Below, piece after piece: positions 46,825 through 59,232 of a stretch of DNA of 64,000 nt. The DNA lies in contig NZ_JAFBCQ010000001.1 of assembly GCF_016907815.1 (NCBI RefSeq), forward strand, positions 2,976,001-3,040,000, written 5' to 3'. The notes beneath the pieces were generated by a model. It did no database searches. It was given only the letters and a program-made list of their open reading frames with translations, and was not told the DNA's origin. Each line of letters begins with the position of its first letter. Within the stretch, counting starts at the first letter, position 1. The translations under genes and the position numbers were made by a program. This DNA comes from Microbacterium aurum (lineage in GTDB: Bacteria > Actinomycetota > Actinomycetes > Actinomycetales > Microbacteriaceae).

Positions 46825-47131
46825 CACGTCGCGGCGGCGGACACGCGCGATGCGCCGTCGACCGCCACGAAGCTCGCCGCCGAGGCGGCGGGCACCTTCC
46901 TCCTCGTCTTCGGCGGCGTCGGCACGGCGCTGTTCGCAGCGAACAACGGCCTCGCCGAGAACGGCTTCCCGGTACACGTCGGTGAACCCGGCCCGTTCGC
47001 TCGCGGCCGCGATCTACGGCGGCCCCGACGCCCTCGCGCAGCTGTGGGTGTTCCTCGTGTTCCCGATCGTCGGCGGCCTGCTCGCGGGCTTCGTGCACCG
47101 CGCCCTGTTCGACGCGAAGCCGGCGCGCTGA
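46825..47131 (+). pseudogene. Aquaporin remnant with internal deletion
   Basis: An N-terminal piece, ATKLAAEAAGTFLLVFGGVG, is the first helix of an aquaporin Z-type channel. Near 46975-46983 it joins, in another frame, the C-terminal piece SVNPARSLAAAIYGG (second NPA box) and the last helix AQLWVFLVFPIVGGLLAG. The middle, including the first NPA box, is gone. About 100 codons remain of roughly 250. It accounts for most of the 484-bp gap between mtrA and katG. Confidence 0.75.
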
Positions 47132-47154
47132 CCGCCGCGCCCGCACGACAGCGA

Positions 47155-47176
47155 CCCCGCCTCGGATGAGGCGGGG
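47155..47176. terminator. Stem-loop between aquaporin remnant and katG
   Basis: CCCCGCCTC and GAGGCGGGG (47155-47163, 47168-47176) enclose GGAT, followed by CCGTTGT. It is a plausible terminator for either strand. Confidence 0.55.
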
Positions 47177-47188
47177 CCGTTGTGGTGA

Positions 47189-47216
47189 GGATGCCGGGGC
47201 GCGCGCCCCGGCATCC
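47189..47216. terminator. Perfect 28-bp palindrome at the 3' end of katG
   Basis: Two 14-bp arms, GGATGCCGGGGCGC and its complement, meet without a loop just beyond the katG stop (47220). It again begins and ends with the GGATGCC heptamer. Confidence 0.6.
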
Positions 47217-47219
47217 GTC

Positions 47220-50019
<2,800 letters not shown>

Positions 50020-50025
50020 GCCCCC

Positions 50026-50058
50026 AGCCTAGCGTTGTTTTGAACTAGACAAAAGTAG
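50026..50058 (-). promoter_or_regulatory. furA-katG promoter with overlapping AT-rich operator
   Basis: On the minus strand TAGGCT (50026-50031) lies 6 nt before ATG 50019. Just upstream is the partly symmetrical TTTTGTCTAGTTCAAAA (about 50039-50055), an AT-rich island of the kind FurA binds. Confidence 0.6.
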
Positions 50059-50090
50059 AACGGCGGGTGAACACCCCGGCATCCGCCCGT

Positions 50091-51551
<1,461 letters not shown>

Positions 51552-51562
51552 CCGCCCATTCT

Positions 51563-51733
51563 CCCACCCCCGCCGAGGTCGCCGGTCCGTCGCCTCACCC
51601 GGTCCCCCGGGGTTCCACGCCGAGGTCGCCGGTCCGTCGCCGGAGTCGCCTCTTCCACGCCGGGGTCGCCTCTTCCACGCCGGGGTCGCCGGTTCGTCGC
51701 CGAGGTCGCCGGTCTCACGCCGAGGTCGCCGGC
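51563..51733. repeat. Imperfect tandem repeats upstream of ahcY
   Basis: Five imperfect copies of a unit like CACGCCGAGGTCGCCGG, some followed by TCCGTCGCC or TCTT, with irregular spacing of 13-47 bp. They lie between the DUF3499 stop and the ahcY start, on DNA that must carry the ahcY leader. No SAH riboswitch was recognised. Confidence 0.7.
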
Positions 51734-51781
51734 AAGCTCGCGCGCGGGGCGGCGATCTCGCGGGAGGGTGCGGGAGAGGGG

Positions 51782-51988
51782 TTAGACGCGCAGGGTCTCG
51801 TGGCGGACGACGACCCAGCCCTTGGGCACCGACAGCCGGTCGGTGTGGATCGCGCACAGGTCGTGCGCATGCGGATCGGTTGCGCCGCCGAGCGGGCCGA
51901 GCGCGGCCATCTGGTCCCCGTAGTCGTAGGTCAGGGTCGTCACGGCCTCGCGGGCGCAGCCCACCTTCGAGCACAGTCGAGTACGCAT
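51782..51988 (-). CDS. DUF3499 family protein
   Basis: A 68-residue protein starting [19 protein letters not shown] with CxxxxC, then [14 protein letters not shown] and a second metal-ligand-like segment [16 protein letters not shown]. The two Cys and Cys/His sites suggest a small zinc ribbon. The family is actinobacterial, usually next to the metallopeptidase-family gene found at 54209 and near mannose genes. ATG 51988 follows TACCGT by 7 nt. Function unknown. Confidence 0.85.
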   Translation of the reverse strand: MRTRLCSKVGCAREAVTTLTYDYGDQMAALGPLGGATDPHAHDLCAIHTDRLSVPKGWVVVRHETLRV

Positions 51989-52140
51989 CGCCTTCACGGT
52001 AGCCGCCGACCCCGTCCGCGGCCGGGTGCCGCGCCGCCGCCGTCTCAAAAGCAGGCTCGATCGGCCGAAGGGGCGCCCCGGCGGAGCGAAAGTGCCGTTT
52101 CAGCCTGCTTTCGCGACGGCAGACCAGACCAGACCGGCGC

Positions 52141-52149
52141 GGCCCGTCC
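52141..52149 (+). repeat. Target-site duplication, left copy
   Basis: GGCCCGTCC immediately before the left end of the insertion sequence; the identical 9 bp follow the right end at 53555-53563. Confidence 0.85.
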
Positions 52150-52209
52150 GGTGACGTCCCCTGGGGTGGTGGGTTTTCCGGCAGGGTCGTCGGCGTCGTA
52201 GACGTTGGT

Positions 52210-52280
52210 GAGCCATCGTGCGATGGTCAGTGAGTACCGATCAAAGTCACTCACAGGAAGACACAAACGCACGATGGCTC
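52210..52280 (+). promoter_or_regulatory. Hairpin that covers the transposase start codon
   Basis: A 13-bp arm GAGCCATCGTGCG (52210-52222) is fully complementary to CGCACGATGGCTC (52268-52280), which contains the ATG at 52274. An inner stem GTGAGT/ACTCAC (52230-52235, 52249-52254) lies inside. Read-through RNA from outside the element would hide the start codon. AGGAAG at 52255-52260 lies in the loop region. Confidence 0.65.
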
Positions 52281-53497
52281 TTAACCAGTCTGCCCTCCTC
52301 GAGCTCCTCGGGGAACTGAAACTCACCGATGTCACCGACCGGATCCGAGTCGCGACCGAGACGCTCTATCAGGAGCTGATCGACGCGGAAGCGGCGGCGT
52401 TCATCGGCGCCGCCCCGTATGAGCGCACCGAGGGCCGCGTCGCGGTCCGCAACGGCTCCAGGCCCCGCACCCTGTCGACGACAGCCGGGGATCTGGAGCT
52501 GCGGATCCCGAAGCTGCGGGCCGGGTCCTTCTTCCCGTCGCTGCTGGAACGCCGCCGGAGGGTCGATCAGGCGTTGTTCGCGGTCGTGATGGAGGCCTAC
52601 GTCCACGGCGTCTCGACCCGCAAGGTCGACGACCTCGTCAAGGCGCTGGGCGCGGACACCGGCATCTCCAAGTCGGAGGTGTCGCGGATCTGCGGCAACC
52701 TCGACGAGGACGTCGCGGCGTTCCGGGACCGGCCCCTCGCCGACAGCGCCTACCCGTACGTGTTCCTCGACGCGACCTATTGCAAGGCCCGGGTCGGCCG
52801 GCGGGTGGTCTCGCAGGCGGTCGTCGTTGCCGTGGGAGTCGCGGCCGACGGGCGGCGGGAGGTGCTCGGCTTCGAGGTCGGAGACACCGAGTCGCAGCCG
52901 TTCTGGACCACGTTCCTGCGCTCGTTGAAGGCGCGTGGGCTGGACGGGGTGAAGCTCGTGATCAGCGACGCGCACACCGGGCTGATCGCAGCGATCGAGA
53001 CCGTGTTCGTCGGCTCCGCCTGGCAACGCTGCCGAGTGCATTTCATGCGGAACGTGCTCGCCAACGTCCCGAAGACGGCTGGCCCGATGGTCGCGTCGAT
53101 CATCCGCACGATCTTCGCGCAGCCGGACACGGAGCACGTGTTCGCGCAGTTCCACGAGGTCGTCCGCATGCTCGCCAGGTCGCATCCGAAGGTCGCGGAC
53201 ATGCTCGAGGACGCCAAGAACGACATCCTCGCGTTCTGCGGATTCCCGCAGCAGCACTGGCGGCAGATCTGGTCCACGAACCCGCTCGAACGCGTCAACA
53301 AGGAGATCAAACGCCGCACCGACGTCGTCGGAACCTTCCCCAACCCCGCCGCGCTACTGCGCCTGGCCGGGCACGTCCTCATCGAGCAACACGACGAATG
53401 GGACGGCGCCGACCGCCGCTACTTCAGCGAACACTCCATGAAGCTCCTGCAAGTCGAAGCAGAGGAGGTCGCGATCCCCGAACTCGCTGCGGCATAA
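52274..53497 (+). CDS. IS256 family transposase
   Basis: A 407-residue mutator-type DDE transposase. Catalytic residues are the Asp in FLDATYCKAR (about 161), the Asp in VISDAHTGL and the Glu in STNPLERVNKEIKRR. Further family landmarks are FIGAAPYERTEGRVAVRNGS and the CRVHFMRNVLA segment between the last two. The length is normal and the frame intact. ATG 52274 is preferred because the upstream in-frame extension falls in the left-end hairpin. Confidence 0.95.
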   Translation: MALNQSALLELLGELKLTDVTDRIRVATETLYQELIDAEAAAFIGAAPYERTEGRVAVRNGSRPRTLSTTAGDLELRIPKLRAGSFFPSLLERRRRVDQALFAVVMEAYVHGVSTRKVDDLVKALGADTGISKSEVSRICGNLDEDVAAFRDRPLADSAYPYVFLDATYCKARVGRRVVSQAVVVAVGVAADGRREVLGFEVGDTESQPFWTTFLRSLKARGLDGVKLVISDAHTGLIAAIETVFVGSAWQRCRVHFMRNVLANVPKTAGPMVASIIRTIFAQPDTEHVFAQFHEVVRMLARSHPKVADMLEDAKNDILAFCGFPQQHWRQIWSTNPLERVNKEIKRRTDVVGTFPNPAALLRLAGHVLIEQHDEWDGADRRYFSEHSMKLLQVEAEEVAIPELAAA

Positions 53498-53554
53498 TCA
53501 CAGAAGCTGACCCGCACGGTGTCGAGAAACTCCACCAACCAGCGGGACGTCACC

Positions 53555-53563
53555 GGCCCGTCC
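53555..53563 (+). repeat. Target-site duplication, right copy
   Basis: GGCCCGTCC, identical to 52141-52149, immediately after the right inverted repeat. Confidence 0.85.
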
Positions 53564-54036
53564 CGACCCGACGGCCGAGCCGTGCCCCGTTCACCCCGTC
53601 CGCGGCCGGGTGCCGCGCCGCCGCCGTCTCAAAAGCAGGCTCGATCGACCGAAGGGGCACCCCGGCGGATCGAAAGTGCCGTTTCAGCCTGCTTTCGCGA
53701 CGGCAGACGAGACCGGCAGCCCGCCCGGACCCGACGGCCGAGCCGTGCCCCGTTCACCCCGTCCGCGGCCGGGTGCCGCGCCGCCACCGTCTCAAAAGCA
53801 GGCTCGATCGGCCGAAGGGGCACCCCGGCGGATCGAAAGTGCCGTTTCAGCCTGCTTTCGCGACGGCAGACGAGACCGGCAGCCCGCCCGGACCCGACGG
53901 CCGAGCCGTGCCCCGTTCACCCCGTCCGCGGCCGGGTGCCGCGCCGCCACCGTCTCAAAAGCAGGCTCGATCGGCCGAAGGGGCACCCCGGCGGAGCGAA
54001 AGTGCCGTTTCAGCCTGCTTTCGCGACCGGCAGACC

Positions 54037-54185
54037 CGGCGCGACCGCCCCAGCCGCCCCGACCGCCCCAGCCGCCCCGCCCGCCCCACCCGCCACAGCC
54101 GACCACCTCACCCGCCCCACCGCCCCACCCGCCCCAGCCGACCACCTCACCCGCCCCACCGACCCCAGCCACCCCGCCGGCCCGG
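54037..54185. repeat. Low-complexity CCGCCCCA-rich DNA
   Basis: C-rich runs built of GCCGCCCC and CACCCGCCCCACC, including two copies of GCCGACCACCTCACCCGCCC about 41 bp apart. It extends from the end of the array to the -10 box of the next gene. No coding signal is seen. With the array it makes up the 711-bp gap after the insertion sequence. Confidence 0.7.
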
Positions 54186-54196
54186 ACGGTCCCGCC

Positions 54197-54202
54197 TAGA
54201 CT
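54197..54202 (+). promoter_or_regulatory. -10 box TAGACT of the metallopeptidase-family gene
   Basis: TAGACT ends 6 nt before ATG 54209, so the promoter was spared by the array and the insertion. Confidence 0.5.
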
Positions 54203-54208
54203 GATCGC

Positions 54209-54637
54209 ATGGTGAGGAAGCGCGTCACGGCTCCCCCGCGGCGCGCGTCCCGCCACGGCCGGCACGGCCGCGAGGACCGCAGCCCCGTCGTCCGGCCGCC
54301 CCTGCTGCCGCTGGAGACCCGCGAGGAGCGGTTCGACTTCGCCGTCGGGACGGCGGCCGAGTTTCTGCGCAGCGCCTGGCCGGAACTGCGCGAGGTGCGC
54401 TTCGAGGTGGCGGCGATGCCCCCGGCATCCGACGACGACGGGATCCCCCGCTGGAGCTCACTGCCCGCGGAGCAGCGCATCGTGCTGTACCGGCTGCCGA
54501 TCGAGCGGCTCGGGCAGCTGCACCGCGAGGACGACCTGCATCGGCGCATGGCGATCGAGGCATGCGTCTTCCGCGCCGCCGCGGAGTACCTCGACCGCGA
54601 CCCGTGGGACCTCGGCCCCGACCGCTTCCACTACTGA
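54209..54637 (+). CDS. Metallopeptidase-family (zincin-like) protein, Rv3259 type
   Basis: A 142-residue protein. A basic N-terminus (about 1-30, Arg/His-rich) is followed by LETREERFDFAVGTAAEF, a central IVLYRLPIERL strand and a helix where zincins carry HExxH. Here that helix reads RRMAIEACVFRAAAEYL, so no zinc motif is visible and peptidase activity is doubtful. It matches the conserved actinobacterial protein normally encoded divergently from DUF3499, which is also its partner here apart from the inserted array. Confidence 0.7.
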   Translation: MVRKRVTAPPRRASRHGRHGREDRSPVVRPPLLPLETREERFDFAVGTAAEFLRSAWPELREVRFEVAAMPPASDDDGIPRWSSLPAEQRIVLYRLPIERLGQLHREDDLHRRMAIEACVFRAAAEYLDRDPWDLGPDRFHY

Positions 54638-54663
54638 CGCGGCGCCCAGCGCGGGGAGACGGT

Positions 54664-56325
54664 TCAGCGGGGGTAGACGGTGATGGCGGATGCCGCGGCA
54701 TCCCCCGCGGGCACGGGGTACCCCGCCACGGCGCCGCCGGTGGCGTAGGTGACGGCCGCCCGGATGCCGTCGTCGCCGGGCTCGATGCGGTACACCGCAC
54801 CGGCGGTCACCGGGACGGTGACACTCCCTCCGGCGGGCACGGTCACGTCGGTCCGCTCGCCGTCGATGCCGGTGAGCCCCACGGTCTGCGCCGTGTCGGA
54901 GGTGGACGCGAGCGTCAGCTGCGGGACGGGACCGTCGGCGACGGCGACCAGTGCCGGCGCCGTCACCTCGTCCGCCGCCGCGAACCAGCCGAAGTCGCTG
55001 CCGGCCCCGAAGCCGGATGCCGCGCGCACCGCGCCGGTGACGGGCGCGCTCGCCGTCACGACCACCGTGTAGGTGCCGACCTCGAGCCCCGACAGGTCGA
55101 GCTGCAGCGGAATCCCGGCGGTGAGGGCGACGTCCTGCGGCTGTGAGGTAGCGCCGCCGGCCCCGCCGTTCCGCAGGATCACGACCGACGCGTTGGCGTC
55201 GGCGGCCGGGGCGAGCAGGCGCAGCGATGTCACGACGTCGCTCTCGCCGGCGGTGCCGGGAGCGGTGACGACGGGCACGCCGGGAATGACGATCTGCTCC
55301 GTCGGCACGGCGCTGGCGCCGACCTGGTCGAGCCCGCCCGGCACGAGGATGCGGGTGAGGCTCGCCTGCAGCGACGCGCGTACCGGTGCCTCCGCGGCGG
55401 TGATCTGCAGAATGGGGTTCTCCTCGCCGAGGGCGAGGGCGGCCAGCGGGACGACGCGCTGGGTGCCGGCCGCGACGACGATCCCGGCGCCTGCGGCGGG
55501 AACCGCGGGGCCGGTCGCGCCGTAGACGGTGATCGTCACCCGCGCCGCGACGTCGCCGGGATTCGCCAGCACGACGAGGTCGGCGGCGCCGGTCGTGGCC
55601 GATCCCGCGACGATCCACGACTCCATCGCGGCGCGCGTGCAGGCCGAGGCGGCGAAGCCGCTGAGGTCGGATGCCGCGACCGTCGCCGAGCCTGCAGCGG
55701 CCAGATCGGTCACGGCCCCGTCGGTCGGCGGGACGGTGAGGACGGTGGGGCCGGCGCCGTCGGCGACGTCGGGCGCTCGGAGCGTGGTGGTCTCGGGAGC
55801 GACGCCCCCGGCCGCGCCGTCGGTGAGCGCCTGGGGTGCCGCGTCGGCGAGCATCGACGCGTTGGCGGTGTCGCGCCCGGCCGCGAGCACCGGTCCGGCG
55901 CAGGTCGCGATCGACGGTCCCGCCGGCGGCAGCGCGGCCAGCTCGACCGCGGCACGGTCGCCGGCCGCGGCGGGCAGGAGGCCCGACACCGGCAGCACCG
56001 CGACGCTCACGCCGAGCGAGGCGGCCACGACGGCAACCACCAGGCCGATCCCGAGCCGCACCGGCCCGAATCTGCCGGACGGATGCCGGGGCGCGGGCGC
56101 CGGGCGCACCGGTGCCTCGGCGGAGGCGGCGGGGGCCGTTCCTGCCCGCGCGGCCGCGGCGTCGTCGGCCGAGACGGTGCCCGCCACAGCCGGCGCCCCG
56201 TCAGCCGAGGCACCGGCGGCCGCCACGGCGGCGTCGGGCGAGACGCCCGCCACGGCGTCCCCGGGCACGGCGTCCCCGGCGGGCTCCCCCACCTCGTGGC
56301 GGGCGTCGGAGCGTGGATCGGTCAT
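54664..56325 (-). CDS. DUF5719 family secreted/membrane-anchored protein
   Basis: A 553-residue protein. A cytoplasmic Ala/Asp/Glu-rich N-terminus (about 1-90) leads to a single helix GIGLVVAVVAASLGVSVAVL. The extracytoplasmic region contains repeated beta-sandwich-like segments (LVVLANPGDVAARVTITVYG, GAVYRIEPGDDGIRAAVTYA). The pairing with the preceding large GT2 protein, sharing a 4-bp overlap, is typical of this family in Actinobacteria. A role in envelope glycan synthesis or export is inferred only from that context. Confidence 0.7.
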   Translation of the reverse strand: MTDPRSDARHEVGEPAGDAVPGDAVAGVSPDAAVAAAGASADGAPAVAGTVSADDAAAARAGTAPAASAEAPVRPAPAPRHPSGRFGPVRLGIGLVVAVVAASLGVSVAVLPVSGLLPAAAGDRAAVELAALPPAGPSIATCAGPVLAAGRDTANASMLADAAPQALTDGAAGGVAPETTTLRAPDVADGAGPTVLTVPPTDGAVTDLAAAGSATVAASDLSGFAASACTRAAMESWIVAGSATTGAADLVVLANPGDVAARVTITVYGATGPAVPAAGAGIVVAAGTQRVVPLAALALGEENPILQITAAEAPVRASLQASLTRILVPGGLDQVGASAVPTEQIVIPGVPVVTAPGTAGESDVVTSLRLLAPAADANASVVILRNGGAGGATSQPQDVALTAGIPLQLDLSGLEVGTYTVVVTASAPVTGAVRAASGFGAGSDFGWFAAADEVTAPALVAVADGPVPQLTLASTSDTAQTVGLTGIDGERTDVTVPAGGSVTVPVTAGAVYRIEPGDDGIRAAVTYATGGAVAGYPVPAGDAAASAITVYPR

Positions 56326-59141
56326 GCCGCGTCTCCCTTCCGGGCGCCGACGATGCGGGAGCGGCGGCGGCTGTCGGCGAGCGAGCGCCGGGTGGGGATC
56401 GCCAGCAGCAGCGCGATCGCGACGGCACCGAGCTGCAGAAGCGCGATCGGCGAGGTCGCGGGCGTCGCGGCATCCGCCCGGTCGGTGATCGGCGCCGTGA
56501 TGCGCCACAGCTTGCCCTTGCCCGTATCGCCCACGATCTCGAGATCGTCGCGCTGGTTGAGCGCGGTCTCCGCCTGGATGCGGACGGCGCGGGCGGCGTC
56601 GCTGTCGCCGCCGGGTTCGGTCCCGAGGAGGACGAACGCGACGCCGTGGTCGGCGAGGTCGGTCACGGCGCTGCCCGACGGGTCGGCGATGAGCGCCGCG
56701 GCGAGGCTCGCGGCATCCTCATCGCCCGCGTCCGCCTCGAGCCGTGCCGACCGCAGGGTCGACTGCCCGCCGAGCGCGGAGGTCTCCCCCCACACGACGT
56801 CGACGATGACGGCGCCGTCGGATGCCGGGGTCATGACGAATGTCGCGTTGCGCAGCCCCGCGCGCCCCTCGGCCTCCACGTAGGCGGGCAGCGTGCTCGT
56901 CGCCCCCTCGGTGAGGGCGGACGTGCCGCGCGGCAGGGCGGTCAGCGCGGGGACGGCGCTCACGGCGAGCGTCGCCATGACGAGGGCCGCGAGGGGAGCG
57001 CGCACGCGCGCGGCGTCGGGGATCGCGTCGAGCGTGAGCGCGGCGGCGGCGAGGGCTCCGAGCCAGAAGAGGCTGAGCGCGGGGGCCGGCGACAGGACGA
57101 TCGACGCGGCGGCATCCGTCGTCACGGTGATGCCGATGGCGATGGATGCGGTGCCGAGTCCGAGGAGCGCCGCGAATAGGGTGACCGCGGCGGGGACGAT
57201 GCGCGCGACGACGGGTGCCGCGACCGCGAGGATCAGCACCGGGACGACGAGGAGCGGCATCCACGCCGCGCCGGGGCCGATCAGCTCACCCCAGCGGCTC
57301 GCGTCGCCGGAGGGGAAGCCGAGGCCGAGCAGCAGCCGGCGCACGAGGTCCGTGGAGGCGTCGCCCGCGAGCGGCACGCCGGGGTCGGCGAGCAGCGCCC
57401 ACGGGTCGCCGGTGCTGAGGCGGTGCCAGATCATCGGGGCGAAGACGACCGCCGCCGGGACGATGAGCCAGATCACGCGCGCGAGCCCGCGGCCGTGGCC
57501 GAGGCCCGCGGTGAGGATGATCGCGATGATCCACAGCACGATGAGCGCCGGTGCCAGCGAGGGGGCCGCGGCGACGACGCCGACGGCGGCGATGGATCCC
57601 ACCGCGGCCGAGCTCCAGGAGCGGTGCGCGACGGCGGCGGTCCACAGCAGCCACGGCAGCAGCAGGTGCGCGATGACGTCCGTAGGGCGCCCCGTGACGA
57701 GCGCGTCCAGCAGGCTCGGCGCGAGCGCCCACCCGATCGCGACGGCGGCGCGGACGACGCCGCGGCCGGTGAAGCGCGTCGCGGCGAACCAGCCGCCGAG
57801 GGCCGACAGCGGCAGGGCGAGCACCCACAGCACGACGATGACCCGCGAAGGCGCCGCCGGCCACAGCGAGCCGAGCACGGCGACGACGGCGCTGAAGGGA
57901 TCGGCGGGGCCGATGGTCGCCCAGCCGAGCGGGCGGGCGCCGTAGGCGGCATCGGCCCACAACTGCGCGAGGGTCGCCCGCAGCGGCGCGAGCGCACCGC
58001 CGGCGAGGACCGGCCAGGCCAGCAGCGACAGGAACGCCACGACCGACACGAGCAGGGCGCCGAGCACGATCCAGGCTCCGCCGCCGGAGAAGAAACGCAG
58101 CTCTCCGCGACCGGGACCCTCGACCACATCGTCGTCGAGGCGCTGTCGCAGCTGCGCGGAGGTCACCCGCAGCGGGGCGAGCTGCGCCCACGACACGGCG
58201 CGTCCGGTGCGGATGCCGCGACGCGCGCGGGCGACGGCGGCCGGGCGCGCCATGACGGTGAGGGTGGCGCCCCATTCGGGCAGGATGTCGCCGGGCTGCT
58301 TGGCCAGCAGCATCCCGATCGTGCGGACGAGGGCGAGCGGCAGGTACGACAGCCAGTGCAGCACGACCGCCCACGCCGGCGCGTACACGAGGCGGCGGTG
58401 CAGTTGCGCAGTGCGCTGGGCGTATGTCTCGCGCATGCCGGGGTGGGCGGGGTCGGATGCCGAGGCGTGCGCGCCGGCGATCGCGACGAGCGCCTGCGGC
58501 GCGAGCACGACACGGCCGCCGCGCAGACGCGCGCGGATGCCGAGGTCGAGCCCTTCGTCGGCGCCGGCGAGGGCGGTGTCGAGACCGTGCAGCGCCGTCC
58601 ACGCGTCGGCGCGGATCAGGATGCCGCGGACATCGACGCCGAGGACGTCATCGCCCGTGTCGTGCTGGCCCTGGTCGTGCTCGCCGTCGGCGAGACCGAC
58701 GGTGCGGCCACCGCGGGACAACGATACGCCGAGGGAGACGATGCGGTCGTTGTCGTCGGCGCGGACGAGCTTGGGGGCGGCCAGGGCGACCGACGGGGAG
58801 GTCTCCAGCGCGCCGACCAGGCGAAGCAGGGCATCGGGGGCGGGGGTCGTCTCCTGCGAGAGCAACCACACCGCGTCGCCGTCGATGCGGCGGCTGGCGA
58901 GACTCAGCGCCTCGGCGAAGGAGGTGCCGCGGTCGGCGGTGATGACCCCCTCGGCGCCCGACTCCCCCGCGATCTGGGCGAGGGTGCGGTCGGTCGCGTG
59001 CGCGCCGCACAGCACGATCGTGAGCACATCGGCCGGGCGGGTCTGCGCGGCGAGCGCGTCGAGCGTGCGTCGGAGGTGGATATCTGCGGCCACGCGCCCC
59101 TCGGGGCGCACGACCAGCAGCGCGTGTACTCGGGCGGGCAT
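56322..59141 (-). CDS. Large GT2-type glycosyltransferase with multi-helix membrane region
   Basis: A 939-residue protein. An N-terminal GT-A glycosyltransferase domain occupies about residues 1-260 (LLVVRPEGRVAADIHLRRTL, then DGDAVWLLSQETTP). The polytopic membrane domain follows (about 275-760, a dozen or more helices), then an extracytoplasmic C-terminal region and a final helix. This resembles actinobacterial GT2 proteins encoded next to whiB2. The donor and acceptor sugars are unknown. TAGGCT lies 9 nt before ATG 59141, and DUF5719 follows with a 4-bp overlap. Confidence 0.82.
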   Translation of the reverse strand: MPARVHALLVVRPEGRVAADIHLRRTLDALAAQTRPADVLTIVLCGAHATDRTLAQIAGESGAEGVITADRGTSFAEALSLASRRIDGDAVWLLSQETTPAPDALLRLVGALETSPSVALAAPKLVRADDNDRIVSLGVSLSRGGRTVGLADGEHDQGQHDTGDDVLGVDVRGILIRADAWTALHGLDTALAGADEGLDLGIRARLRGGRVVLAPQALVAIAGAHASASDPAHPGMRETYAQRTAQLHRRLVYAPAWAVVLHWLSYLPLALVRTIGMLLAKQPGDILPEWGATLTVMARPAAVARARRGIRTGRAVSWAQLAPLRVTSAQLRQRLDDDVVEGPGRGELRFFSGGGAWIVLGALLVSVVAFLSLLAWPVLAGGALAPLRATLAQLWADAAYGARPLGWATIGPADPFSAVVAVLGSLWPAAPSRVIVVLWVLALPLSALGGWFAATRFTGRGVVRAAVAIGWALAPSLLDALVTGRPTDVIAHLLLPWLLWTAAVAHRSWSSAAVGSIAAVGVVAAAPSLAPALIVLWIIAIILTAGLGHGRGLARVIWLIVPAAVVFAPMIWHRLSTGDPWALLADPGVPLAGDASTDLVRRLLLGLGFPSGDASRWGELIGPGAAWMPLLVVPVLILAVAAPVVARIVPAAVTLFAALLGLGTASIAIGITVTTDAAASIVLSPAPALSLFWLGALAAAALTLDAIPDAARVRAPLAALVMATLAVSAVPALTALPRGTSALTEGATSTLPAYVEAEGRAGLRNATFVMTPASDGAVIVDVVWGETSALGGQSTLRSARLEADAGDEDAASLAAALIADPSGSAVTDLADHGVAFVLLGTEPGGDSDAARAVRIQAETALNQRDDLEIVGDTGKGKLWRITAPITDRADAATPATSPIALLQLGAVAIALLLAIPTRRSLADSRRRSRIVGARKGDAA

Positions 59142-59232
59142 GACGTCGTCAGCCTAGGCGGGGCCTCGCCGGCACCGCGCAGATCGGCCGCGAGTCTCCA
59201 GATCGAGCCCACTCGGCGGGGCTGGGGAACCC

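Larger units (their letters stand above)
52150..53554 (+). mobile_element. IS256-family insertion sequence, complete
   Basis: A 1405-bp element. Its ends are inverted repeats of about 26 bp with a shared outer GGTGACGTCCC and a similar inner part. It encodes one intact IS256-type transposase and is flanked by a perfect 9-bp duplication. Intact ends, frame and duplication suggest a fairly recent insertion into the tandem array. Confidence 0.9.
52014..54030. repeat. 163-bp tandem array carrying four palindromic GCAGGCT elements
   Basis: Units begin at 52014, 53598, 53761 and 53924; the last three are exactly 163 bp apart, and the first is separated by the IS256-family insertion (170 bp without it). 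Each holds a 76-bp core from GTCTC to GCGAC with inverted ends AAAGCAGGCT/AGCCTGCTTT. Cores lie at 52042-52117, 53626-53701, 53789-53864 and 53952-54027 and differ at only about three positions. A period of 163 is not a multiple of three, and no gene-like frame persists across units. Confidence 0.9.

Noticed and set aside
51552-51781. SAH riboswitch upstream of ahcY
   Set aside because: Expected in principle, but the conserved core was not found; the region is occupied by irregular repeats.
53519-54215. Three overlapping frames across the tandem array, with a repeated peptide
   Set aside because: The 163-bp period shifts the frame at every unit, so each frame only borrows the repeat in turn; no ribosome site and no protein-like composition.
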